Source of the DNA: Chloroflexota bacterium
GTDB taxonomy: Bacteria; Chloroflexota; Anaerolineae; Anaerolineales; Villigracilaceae
DNA: 64,000 nt
Direction of reading: 5' to 3'
NCBI GenBank assembly: GCA_016234555.1
Contig: JACRBJ010000027.1
Coordinates: forward strand, 1-64,000
Position 1 is the stretch's first letter, and every line of letters begins with the position of its first letter. Below, piece after piece: positions 53,343 through 63,900 of this stretch. Below the pieces are notes generated by a model. The model did not search any database, had not been told where the DNA came from, and was given only the letters and a program-made list of their open reading frames with translations. The translations under genes and the position numbers were made by a program.

Positions 53343-54721
53343 GCGTTCTAGCCCTCCTGGCATTCAGCCTGCCCGTGTTAACGGGCGTATCAATTACCCA
53401 CATCCTATGGGCTGACAAAAACAATCCGTTCGACTGGATTCTCAAACTATCGTTGGGCATCGGCGTGGGACTTGGCATTTCATCCCTGTCCTATTTTGTG
53501 TACCTGATAATCTTTGCCGGCAGTCCATACTTTTTGTATGTGGAACTGTTATTTCTTTTGGCGGCGCTGGGTGTGGCATACCTGAACTATAGAAACTCAG
53601 CACACATCCCCTCGCCGCGACTGAAGCTCGACCTTCCGCAAATCGCAATCCTGCTGGTCGCGGTGGTTGTGTCTGTCGCCACTTTTCTTGGCGTTGCCAG
53701 TTATGGCTACCAGAGAATTCGCGGCGATTGGGACACGTGGATGATATTCAACCGCTCCGCTCGCTTCCTTTACCGTGCGCCGCAAACCTGGCAGGATGCC
53801 TTCTCACCCGACATGGACCTCGTCTTTCACGCGGACTATCCCCCGCTTGTGGCTTTGAACATCGCCGCCCAGTGGGATGTGCTGGACGAGGAAACGGCAT
53901 TCGTGCCGATGCTTCAGGGACTTCTGTTCTCCTTCGCCACCCTGGGATTATGCTTTGGCGCGCTCACCGGACTCAAGTCACCGGGGCAGGCGGGGCTTGG
54001 CTTGATCCTGCTGGCTGGAGTCAGCTTTCTGCGCGAGGGCGGCAGGCAAACGGCAGACGTGCCACTGGCTTTTTACATGCTCGCCTTCGTCACATTCCTG
54101 TTCTTTTATTATCGTGAAAAAAGAACCATCCTGATGGCTTTCGCCGGCTTCATGGCGGGGCTGGCAGCCTGGACAAAGAACGAAGGCATGTTCTTCCTGC
54201 TTGGGTCTGCTGGCGTCATCACCCTTATCGCACTTTGGCAACGTTCATTCCGGGATGTGCTTTTCTACCTTGTCGGGGCGCTTCTGCCGCTGACCGCAGT
54301 CCTTTATTTCAAATTCCAAATCGCGCCTTCGAGCGAATTCCTCAGCGCCGGGTGGAGTACAATTATCCAGCGCCTGACGGATATGTCCCGTCATCAGATG
54401 ATATTCGGCTCTTTCAAAAATTATTTCCTTCACGGCGGCGGCTGGTATGGCATCGGCATCTTCGTAATCCTGGGCGCGTACCTTCTCCTGTTTTACTCAC
54501 GCAACAGGGAAAACTCCACCGCGGTACTGGCAAGTCTTGCCATCCTTGTGTTGCAGGTCATGGGATACTACCTCGTTTACCTGATCTCCCCCTATGACTT
54601 GAAATGGCACATCGGCTTTTCGCTCGGACGGCTTTTCGACCAGGTCTACCCGGCGGCTGTTCTCGCCGTGCTGGCAGCGACTCGAACTCCGGAGACGGCT
54701 TTCTCATCCACATCGGAATGA
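53339..54721 (+). CDS. Multi-pass membrane protein, glycosyltransferase-like
   Basis: RGDWDTWMIFNRSARFLYRAPQTWQDAFSPDMDLVFHADYPPLVALNIAAQW; many TM; start at MSVLALL. Confidence 0.75.
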   Translation: MSVLALLAFSLPVLTGVSITHILWADKNNPFDWILKLSLGIGVGLGISSLSYFVYLIIFAGSPYFLYVELLFLLAALGVAYLNYRNSAHIPSPRLKLDLPQIAILLVAVVVSVATFLGVASYGYQRIRGDWDTWMIFNRSARFLYRAPQTWQDAFSPDMDLVFHADYPPLVALNIAAQWDVLDEETAFVPMLQGLLFSFATLGLCFGALTGLKSPGQAGLGLILLAGVSFLREGGRQTADVPLAFYMLAFVTFLFFYYREKRTILMAFAGFMAGLAAWTKNEGMFFLLGSAGVITLIALWQRSFRDVLFYLVGALLPLTAVLYFKFQIAPSSEFLSAGWSTIIQRLTDMSRHQMIFGSFKNYFLHGGGWYGIGIFVILGAYLLLFYSRNRENSTAVLASLAILVLQVMGYYLVYLISPYDLKWHIGFSLGRLFDQVYPAAVLAVLAATRTPETAFSSTSE

Positions 54722-54733
54722 AAAGGTGAACTC

Positions 54734-55510
54734 ATGCTTCTCACCATCGACATCGGCAATACCAACCTGACCCTCGGTCTTTATGAAGGCGAGCAACTCG
54801 GCGCGCACTGGCGTCTCGCCACCGACCACAACCGCATGCCCGATGAATACGGCTTGCAGTTTCTGGGTCTGCTTCAAAACGCGGGCAAAACGCTTGGCGA
54901 CATTCACGGCATCTCACTGGCTTCGGTGGTGCCGCCCCTGACCGGGCGCGTGATCCAAGCCTGTCGCGAATATCTCAGGCAGGAGCCGCTGGTTGTGGAT
55001 GCGGGAGTCAAGACCGGCATCAAAGTCCGCTACGAGGACCCCAAAGCTGTCGGCGCGGATCGCATCTGCGATGCGGTTGCCGTGCTGAAGCTCTACGGCG
55101 GACCCGCCTGCGTGGTGGATTTCGGAACCGCCACCACCTTCAACGCCGTCACCAAAGAGGGCGAATACCTTGGAGGGGCGATCACAGCCGGGGTCAATCT
55201 CGCCGCTGAAAGCTTGTTCACCCGCGCCGCCAAACTGCCTCGCATCGATTTGCAGCGCCCGCCGTCCGTCATCGGGCGCAACACCATCCACGCCATGCAA
55301 TCGGGACTGCTCTTCGGCTACGTCAGCATGGTCGAGGGGATGGTGGCAAGGTTCAAGGTCGAGTTGGGAAGCGGGATGAAGGTCATCGCCACCGGCGGCA
55401 TGGCGGAGGTCATCGCAAAGGAAACCCAGGTCGTGGACTTCATCGCCCCCTGGCTCACGCTCGACGGATTGCAAATGATCTGGGAACTCAATCACCAGCC
55501 GGGAAATTAA
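54734..55510 (+). CDS. coaX: Type III pantothenate kinase
   Basis: MLLTIDIGNTNLTLGLYEG; GADRICDAVAVLKLYGGPACVVDFGTATTFNAV; GAITAGVNLAAESLFTRAAKLP. Confidence 0.95.
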   Translation: MLLTIDIGNTNLTLGLYEGEQLGAHWRLATDHNRMPDEYGLQFLGLLQNAGKTLGDIHGISLASVVPPLTGRVIQACREYLRQEPLVVDAGVKTGIKVRYEDPKAVGADRICDAVAVLKLYGGPACVVDFGTATTFNAVTKEGEYLGGAITAGVNLAAESLFTRAAKLPRIDLQRPPSVIGRNTIHAMQSGLLFGYVSMVEGMVARFKVELGSGMKVIATGGMAEVIAKETQVVDFIAPWLTLDGLQMIWELNHQPGN

Positions 55511-55551
55511 TGCTCTCGCGGCGCGAATTTTGAATGAAACAAAGGAATTGA

Positions 55552-56526
55552 ATGAAAAAAGTAGTTATCTTATCTTTGGGGATTTCCATTTTATTGTCTG
55601 CATGTGGGGCAGGTGTGTTTGCCAGGTCGCTTCCAACAGCGACGATCACGGTAACGCCGTCCCCGACCGTCACATCCACCATCACTCCCACCTCCACCAT
55701 CACCCCGACCTTTACCGCGTCGCCCATCCCCACTCCCACCTGGGTTCATCAGGGACCCGATGCCGCGCTTGTGCCGATCATCCTCTATCACCGCATCGCC
55801 GTTTCCCCGGATGAAGGGACTGCCTACAAAAGTCCATATTATGTGAAGCCCGAAATATTCGACCAGGAGATGAAACTCCTGCACGATTGGGGCTACACCA
55901 CCATCACCACCGAGTTGCTGATCAAAGCCATCAAGGAGGGCGCCGACCTGCCGCCGCGTCCCATTGTCATTTCCTTCGATGACGGTCATTTGAACAATTA
56001 CACCGCCGCGTTCCCCATCATGCAAAAATATGGGTTTACAGGCGTGCTGTACATTGTCGGCAATTACATGGGTGCGGAGAATTACATGACCGCCGAACAG
56101 ATCAAGGAAATGGCTGCCGCCGGCTGGGAGGTGGGGAGTCACACCATGAGCCACGCCTACCTGACCTCGCTGGAGCCGCAGCGCCAAAGATATGAGGTGG
56201 TTGAGTCCCGCACGCTGCTGGAGTCCACGCTGGGGGTGCCGGTACTGACCATCGCCTACCCCTTCGGCGTCAGCGACACCGGCGTAGTGGACTACACCCA
56301 ATTTGCCGGTTACATCGGCGGCATGGGCTTGGGGTATACCCACGATCAATTGATAACGAATTTATACAGCTTGCAGCGGCGCGACGTCAAGGGGACCTAC
56401 GACATCAGGCAGTTTGCGTCTTTCCTGCCCTGGCAGGGCGACCCAGCCTTTTTACCGACCAACACACCCACGTCCACGGCAACGCCCTCCCGCACGCCCA
56501 TCCCAACCTACACCTGGGTTCCATGA
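55552..56526 (+). CDS. Polysaccharide deacetylase (NodB) lipoprotein with Pro/Thr-rich linkers
   Basis: Lipobox ILLSACG; PIVISFDDGHLNNYTAAFPIMQKYGFTGVLYIVGNYM; GWEVGSHTMSHAYLTSL; PTATITVTPSPTVTSTITPTST linker. Confidence 0.92.
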   Translation: MKKVVILSLGISILLSACGAGVFARSLPTATITVTPSPTVTSTITPTSTITPTFTASPIPTPTWVHQGPDAALVPIILYHRIAVSPDEGTAYKSPYYVKPEIFDQEMKLLHDWGYTTITTELLIKAIKEGADLPPRPIVISFDDGHLNNYTAAFPIMQKYGFTGVLYIVGNYMGAENYMTAEQIKEMAAAGWEVGSHTMSHAYLTSLEPQRQRYEVVESRTLLESTLGVPVLTIAYPFGVSDTGVVDYTQFAGYIGGMGLGYTHDQLITNLYSLQRRDVKGTYDIRQFASFLPWQGDPAFLPTNTPTSTATPSRTPIPTYTWVP

Positions 56527-56567
56527 CCTATATGGCGATTTGTCGCCTTTTCCTTTTGCCCCATAAA

Positions 56568-56596
56568 AAAACAGCCACCGTTGAGGTGGCTGTTTT
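56568..56596. terminator. Bidirectional hairpin terminator
   Basis: AAAACAGCCACC (56568-56579) / GGTGGCTGTTTT (56585-56596). Confidence 0.85.
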
Positions 56597-56602
56597 AGGG
56601 AG

Positions 56603-56675
56603 TGCCCCCACGGGAATTCGAATCCCGGTTTAAGCCTTGAGAGGGCTTCGTCCTGGGCCACTAGACGATGGGGGC
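56603..56675 (-). tRNA. tRNA-Glu (anticodon CTC)
   Basis: GCCCCCATCGTCTAGTGGCCCAGGACGAAGCC-CTCTCAA-GGCTTAAACCGGGATTCGAATTCCCGTGGGGGCA; complete cloverleaf, CTC at the anticodon position. Confidence 0.93.
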
Positions 56676-56772
56676 TTGCTTGTGTTGAGCCTGTCGAAAC
56701 AAGCGGGGAGCATTGTATCACCCCTATTTTTAGCCGTCAACGAAAAAGATAACGCAATTTAAAACAGGGGAT

Positions 56773-57558
56773 TTACCGCACGCGGCGTTTCCACTCTTCC
56801 TTCAATTGCAATTCACGCGGACTTAAGCCTGAGTCAAGCGCGAGGAAGTCGGTCAGCAGGCGGTTGAACTGGTTGGGGTTGTCGATCATCGGGAAGTGTC
56901 CCGTGCCTTCGAGGTTGATCTGGTGCATGTGACCCGGCAGCGCCTCCGTTCTTTCCTGGGAGGGTATGGAGATGCCGGGGTCATTGGGACCGTACACAAA
57001 CAGGCATGGCACGCCAAGTCCGCGGATTTCCGGGAAAAGATTCGCATTCGCCTGGATGTCCGCCATCGAGGCGGCAACCGCCCTTGTATCCGCCTTGGCT
57101 GCATCAGAAAGGGCGGCATCGGGGGTGCGCCCGCCCAGCCAGTCCACCAGTTCGGGGATCGGCGCGGTTCTCATACGGGTATGGATCGAAGCGTAGTCAA
57201 AGGGCCAGTTGATCGCCATCATGCGGTCCACAGTTTGGGGCCATTGCTTGAGATATGAAAAAGCAACTGCCGCCCCAAGGTTATGTCCAACCAGCGCGAC
57301 TTTGCCGATTCCCATCTCTTCGAGGAAGCGTTTGATCAGGTCTGCCTGACGGTCCAGGGAATAACGCAGCGGGTCATGCTGGGTGTCGCCAAATCCGAAC
57401 AGGTCGAGCGCATAAGCGCGGAACGACGTGGATGCGATCTGCATGGCGTTAATCCAATATCGCCATGAACCGACCCAGCCATGCAGGAAGATGATGGGGC
57501 GTCCCCGTCCCAAAGCTTCGTAATGCACCATCGAACCGTCAAGTATGATTGCGCTCAT
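56773..57558 (-). CDS. Alpha/beta hydrolase
   Basis: GRPIIFLHGWVGSWRYWINAM; ALVGHNLGAAVAFSYL; GTGHFPMIDNPNQFN. Confidence 0.9.
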   Translation of the reverse strand: MSAIILDGSMVHYEALGRGRPIIFLHGWVGSWRYWINAMQIASTSFRAYALDLFGFGDTQHDPLRYSLDRQADLIKRFLEEMGIGKVALVGHNLGAAVAFSYLKQWPQTVDRMMAINWPFDYASIHTRMRTAPIPELVDWLGGRTPDAALSDAAKADTRAVAASMADIQANANLFPEIRGLGVPCLFVYGPNDPGISIPSQERTEALPGHMHQINLEGTGHFPMIDNPNQFNRLLTDFLALDSGLSPRELQLKEEWKRRVR

Positions 57559-57567
57559 CGTTGATTG

Positions 57568-57942
57568 TTATTTTCCAAATTTTGCCAGAATGGTCTTTAC
57601 ACGTTCCGAAAGCTGGTTGGGCGCAAAAGGTTTGAGCAGGTATTCCTCCGCGCCGGCGTCGAGTCCAGTTTGTATTTCGGCGTCCTGTCCCTTGGCGGAA
57701 AGGAATACCACGGGAATGTCCTTGAGTTTTGCATCCGCCTTCATCGCGCGGCAGGCGTCATAGCCGGTCATCTTTGGCATGCGCACATCCATGATGATAA
57801 TGTCGGGAACAATCTGGGAAGCCTGTTGAAGCGCCTCTTCGCCGTTGGAAGTAGCCGTAACCTCATGCCCCGCAAAACGCAGGGTGAAGGCAACAAGTTC
57901 ACGAATATCGGGTTCGTCTTCTGCGATCAAGATTCTTGCCAT
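57568..57942 (-). CDS. Response regulator receiver protein
   Basis: RILIAEDEPDIRELVAFTLRF; DIIIMDVRMPKMTGYDACRAM; YLLKPFAPNQL. Confidence 0.93.
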   Translation of the reverse strand: MARILIAEDEPDIRELVAFTLRFAGHEVTATSNGEEALQQASQIVPDIIIMDVRMPKMTGYDACRAMKADAKLKDIPVVFLSAKGQDAEIQTGLDAGAEEYLLKPFAPNQLSERVKTILAKFGK

Positions 57943-60900
57943 TCAAGCTCCATTATTTAAAATCGGCAGGGTGAAGGAGAAGGTGCTTCCCTCGCCCGGC
58001 ACACCCGTGCTTCTCATCCAAATTCGACCCTTGTGCATTTCGACCAGTTGACGAACGATGGGCAGTCCCAGACCCGTTCCGGGCGTGGCAAGGACGAGCG
58101 GGTGTTCGCCGCGGAAGAAACGCTCGAAGACGCGAGCCTGATCCTCGGGCGCAATGCCCACGCCATTGTCCTGGACATCCACCTGAACCTCGCCGTTCTG
58201 CTGGTGGATGTTGATGCGGATGGACCCGTTACCGGGCGTGTAGTTGTAGGCGTTGTCAACCAAGTTGCCCATGATTTGCCTGATGCGCTCCCCATCGCCG
58301 ATCACAGGGGATATCTTTGTGGGCGCATCCAGCGAGAGCGCCATGGGCTTGTTCTCCTGCTGCGAGCGGCGCAGGGTTTCGGTGATGATCTCTTCGGCAA
58401 TCTCGCGCAGGTTCACAGACTGTGGGCTGAGCGTGACGCGCCCGGCTTCGATCCTCGAAATGTCGAGCAGGTCATTCACAAGGATGTTGAGCCGGTCAAT
58501 GTTATTGCGGACGATTTCCAGGAAGTGCATTTGGTTCTCGTCCAGGGCGCCCGCCGCACCCATTGTCAGGATGTCCACATATCCCTTGATGGCTGTCATC
58601 GGGGTACGCAACTCGTGGCTGACCGTCGCCACAAATTCGGATTTCAGGCGATCCACTTCCACTTCACGGGTAATATCACGGAAGATGGAAACCGTGCCAA
58701 GGAAGTCGTTTTGCAGGATCACAGGCGCAAGGTGGACAAGCGCAATACGTTCGTTTTCCAGTTCCAACTGTTCGGCATACATTTCGCCGGACTGGTATGC
58801 AGACGGGTCCTCAGACCAGTGACGGATGGTTTCCATCCACGTGTTTGCAGATTTTCCAAACAAACCGCCAAAGGATTCGAGGGGATTCCCAAGCAGTTTG
58901 GATTTTTCGAGAGCAAGGATGCGCTCGGTGGAGGAATTGACGAAGGTAATGCGGTTGCCCGTGCCGGTGACCAGCACTCCGTCTGCCACCGCCTCCAGGA
59001 TGGCTTGCGAGCGGCTGGCATCCTCCTGTTCCTTGCGAAGCATCACGCCGAGGCGTTCCGCCTGGTCGCGGATCAATTCGTACAGGTGGGCATTGTTGAT
59101 CGCCACCGCCACCTGTCCGCCGATGGCTCTCACAAGGTTCAGCATTTCGACGCTGAATGAATTCGCCTCGCGCTGAAAGACCATCAACACGCCGATCACG
59201 TCCTCGCCAACCTGCATGGGGACGACGATGGCGCTGCGGTGATCCTGCCCGGATCTGGAGCTTCGCATCCAGCGCGGATCCTGGTGGAGATCGTGCGCCA
59301 ACACGGATTCGCGGTTTTGCACAACCCAGCCTGCGAGTCCCTCCCCCACTCGCAAGGTGAACGAACGTCCGCTTGGCTCGCTTCGGTCTGTCAGGTAGCC
59401 ATAGCCTGCGCGGTAGTGGAGCAGATTATCCTCCGCGTGCAACAGCATGATGGTACCCTGCTCGGCGCCGACAGCCTCGTTCAACAGTGACAGGGTACGG
59501 TTAAGGGCGCGGTCCAGGTCGAGACTGGAGGACACTTCGGTGAGGATACGCAACAGGGTTTCGGTGTTTTGCTGTTCACGCTGCAACTGGGCGGTACGCT
59601 CAACCACGCGGATTTCAAGCTGAGAGGCGAGGTTTTGGGTCTCGGCAAACAACCGTCCGTTTTGGATGGCGACGATTGCCTGGTTTGCAAGCGTGCCCAA
59701 GATCTGCACATCCTCTTCGGTGTACATTCCCGGCTGATACCCCTGGGCAGAGAGCATACCCAGAGACCTGCCGCTTAGAATCATGGGGACCGCCACAATG
59801 GACTGGGTCTCCTGATCCTCCTCGGCGGCCTGCACGGTGCTTAACTTGTTTGCTTCTTCAAGCGAAGTGGCAAGAAGCGGCTTGCCGCTTCGAATGACCT
59901 GACTGCTCATTCCCTGCCCAAATGGGATGCGCTCTCCCGGAAGGCGTCTTCCGCGGTCGAACATGTAGACGGCATCCACCTCGTTCCTGTCGACATCGAG
60001 CAGGGTGATGACAAATGCGTCCAACGGCATGAGGCGCTCCGCCGCTTTGTGCACCGCGATATAGACCTCTTCGGGATCGAGGGCGCTGATATGGGAGCTG
60101 GTCTCATTCAGAATGGCAAACCGCTCGGCAGTGCGCACGGAGGATTGGAACAGGCGCGCGTTTTCAAGCGCCACCGTCGCCTGGCTGGTGATGGTTCGGG
60201 CAATTTCAAGCTCGTTCAAGCCAAAACGATTTTCGCCCGTCATCTGGGCAAAGACAAGGGCTGTCAGGTTTTGACCACTGGTGAGCGGAAGAACCAGGAG
60301 GGCGGTTGTATCCTCGCCGAGCATCTCCATCAACGGGGCGAGGTCCGGTTCGCTGCGTGCGTCGTCCGTGTTGAAAATGCTTTGTGATTCGCGCAGGCGG
60401 TTGAAGATGAGCGCATCGGGCAGGAGGCGCGGAAGTTTGATGCGCGCCCGCGGGGCGGATATCCTCCAGTATGCCTGATTCCGCTCAAAGGTCACAACTG
60501 AAATGCGCTGCGCTCCCAGTCCCCTGAGCAATTCGGTGGCAGTCAGGTTCAAGATCTGGTCTGTGTCGAGCAAACCGGTCAGGGCGGAGGCGAAGCGGTT
60601 GAGGGTCGTGAGGCGCTGTGACCGCTGGTCCAGTTCGGTGGCGCGGTTCACGCTGTCTTCAAATAAGCGGGCATTGTCAAGCGAAACCGCGGACTGGCTG
60701 GCAAAGGTCAAACCGACCTGCAACTGTTCACGGGTATAGAAATGCGCCTGCCATTTTTCGACCGCCAGCACGCCAACCAGTTCGCCTTTGGAGATCAGCG
60801 GAATACCCAGCCAGGACAGGTGCGGATTCCCCACCGGCGGGAAACGCGGGTCTTCACGTACATCGTGGACGGAGATGGGCTGCCCGGTCTGCGCCATTTC

Positions 60901-63900
60901 CTTGAAGAGGGCGCTGTCTTGCACATACACGGACAAGCCAAGACGTTGTTCTGCGTCTGCAAATCCGCGCGCAGAGGCAACCGAAAGACGGTCCTTCTCG
61001 CGCAGCCATAACGTGGCTGTATCGTATGGAAGGATCGGCACCAACTGGTCGAGCAGGGAATTGATCAATTCGTCGCTGCTCAGGCTCGAGGTAAGGGAGG
61101 CGGCCGCGTTGTTCAAGGCATGCAGTTGCGCGGCGCGTTCCTGCGTGGTCTGCACCAGGCGGACATTGTCGAGGGAGAGCGCGATCTGTTGTGTGAGGGA
61201 CAGCAACAGGGCTTCGTCCTCCGCAAGGAAGGCTGCGGTTGCATTGAAATTATCCAACACCAGCACGCCCATGCTCTGGTCGGCTGTAATGATCGGGACA
61301 AGCAGGCTGGACACCGGCAGGCGTCCGCCTGTTGCCTGGCGATAAATGGCAAGATTCTCAGCGCTTAGGTTGTAGTCGCGCACAAAGTTGATTTCATCCA
61401 CACGACGGGCAGTTTTATTCAGGAACACGGTGCCGGGTAACGCCTCGCCTGGGCGGTATCGAATTTCCATCATGCTGCCGTTGTCAGCATAACCCGAAGC
61501 CGCACGGGGGGTGAGCATTTCCGTCTGCGTATCCCAGACCAGCGCCACACCCGCATGAGCATGTTGGAGGACGCGGCGCGAGCTGTCGAGCAGCGATTTG
61601 AGAATCGCATCCGGGTCCATGCCTGAAAGTTGGCGGCTGAAATCGAGCAGGAGGTTCACCTCGTCGAGACGGCGGCGTGTCTGGCTGAGCAGGGAGATAT
61701 TTTGCAGGATCAGCGATGCCTGCTGCGAAATTTGCAGGTATACCTTGCGGTCTTCGTCAGTAAAGTCCGGCATTGATTCGGGGCTGATGGCAAGCATCGC
61801 CGCGACCGTCTTGCTTTCGACCTGTACAGGCAGGCAGATCACGCTTTTCGCGCGCAGCGAAGTCAACAGAGACGCATCATGCCATTCCTCGTTTTCGTCG
61901 AGGTTGGAAATGAGGATGGGGTCGCCGCTCTGCAGGCAGGCTCGCAGCGGGTTGCGCTGACCAAACAGGGATTCCACATTGGTGGAACGGGGCAGGCTGC
62001 CAAGCACATGCAGCAACCGCGCGCCGTCAACTGTATTTTCCGCCACAAGCGCAATGGACATTCCCAACTGGGTCAACGTCTCGCGTCCAAGCGCAAATAG
62101 GGCGGAAGACGCATCGAGCTGTCGGCTGACGGATTTGGTGATCGCCAGACCTGCGCGGACGCGCTGGGTGCGCTGGTCGAGTTTATACAATGAGATGGTT
62201 TGCTCCAGGTCCTTGTGAAGCAAAATGGGCAGGTTGTTTTGCGTGCTGTCGATCAACTTCTGCTGGCGCTGCAAGCCGGAGGAAAGTGCGTCGATGCGTG
62301 AGCGCAATTCGCCCTGCCGCAGTGTATTGTTGACCACCAACGCGGCTTGCGCGGCAAACACCTCCACCGTTTCGATGGTCGCCTTGTCGGGGCGCAAGTT
62401 GTTCGACGGGTTATCCAGACTGATCAAGCCGACAACGTCCCCTTCCGAGTTTTCGAGTGGGACGAGCAAAGAGTCGTTCACATTCCATGAATTGGGCTGT
62501 TGGACTGCGGGCGTGGGAACGTCCACGGTGACGGAATGCACATCCGACTGGATGACCGGGGCTTCGTCACTTGGAATGAAGTATGAACGGCTTACCCTAA
62601 ACTCCGGCTGCATGAGTTTTTTCACACCCGGAAGCGGCTGCTTGCGTGACAGTAATTCATTAAGGGTTTCCTGCGGGATACCCGTTGCAGTGACGCGCCG
62701 TAAGAGACCCGTCTCATCCACGATGCTTATCAATACCACGCGGAACGGCGTGGAATCACGAATGCCGCGCGCAATCACCTGTAAAGCCTGGTCGAGCGGC
62801 TGGTCGTGACCCAGGTCGTAACTTACATCTGCAAGGCGGACGAGGGTGTCCGCCCGGCGGCGCATCAACTCGGCGCGCCTTTTCTCGGACTGGTACCGCT
62901 GCGCATTGTTCAAGGCGATGCCCGCCTGCACAACCAGGGTCTGCAACAGTTCCGCCGCCTCCGGTTTGAAGAAATTGAAGCGCGTCGAGTGCAGGCTGAT
63001 CAAGCCAATGGCATGCGTTTGATAGGTGATCGGCGCAATCATTGCGGAACGCACACCATCATGGGGCGAGCCTCCCCACTCTTGTAGAAAGTCTCCGACA
63101 ACCAGCAATTCCCTCTTTCGCAATACATCCTGTTCGATTGGGAACAGCTCCCGGTTGCCCTCGCAGCCCACGGAAAATTCGACCATCGGGTTGTCCAGGG
63201 CGCGTTCCTGGTCCAGCAGGAGGACGGAGGAACAATCTGCCTGGCTGATGCGCAAACTTTCGTCATGGATGATTCTGAGCAGGTGTTTGAGGTCGAGCGA
63301 TGCGCTCAATTCCCTGTTGATGCGGGCGACAGCGGAGAACTGCTCCACGCGGCTGCGCAATGAGTCGTCGGTCTGGGCGTGCAGGTCGGCGGATTCAACC
63401 GCAGAAGCCAGCTGGCCCGCGGCGGTATCGACAGCTTGAAGGTCATAGGAATTGAAGTGGTCGGTCTTGAAGCTTCCCAACATCAACTCGCCAATGCTGC
63501 GTTCGCGGACCACCAACGGGACGATGATCGCCGACTCAATGAGAAGCGTGGTCGAGAATGGACGATAAACGGATAATACGCGCCTGTCTGTGCTGAGACG
63601 CCCGGAAAGGAACGGCTTCTGGCTGCCGGATACCGTGTATCGATAATTCGGGTCATCCATGAAAATTTGAATTACGGAATTGCTGACCTCATCCGAAATG
63701 CCATACGTAGACTCGCGGCGCAGGCGCAACTCGCCGCGCGACTCATCCATCAGGAAGATCGCACCCACATCCGCCTGGAAAAGATTCACCAATTCCTGTA
63801 TCGAGTATTTTAGAATTTCCTCCACGGTGGCGGAGGAACTCGCAAGGCTGGCAATGCGCCGCAAGGCATCGGAACGCTGGGCGCGCGCGCGCGCCTGTTG

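Noticed and set aside
55640-55745. Pro/Thr-rich repeats in the deacetylase as an unusual element
   Set aside because: Such PT-rich linkers behind a lipobox are common in Chloroflexota secreted proteins; considered ordinary.
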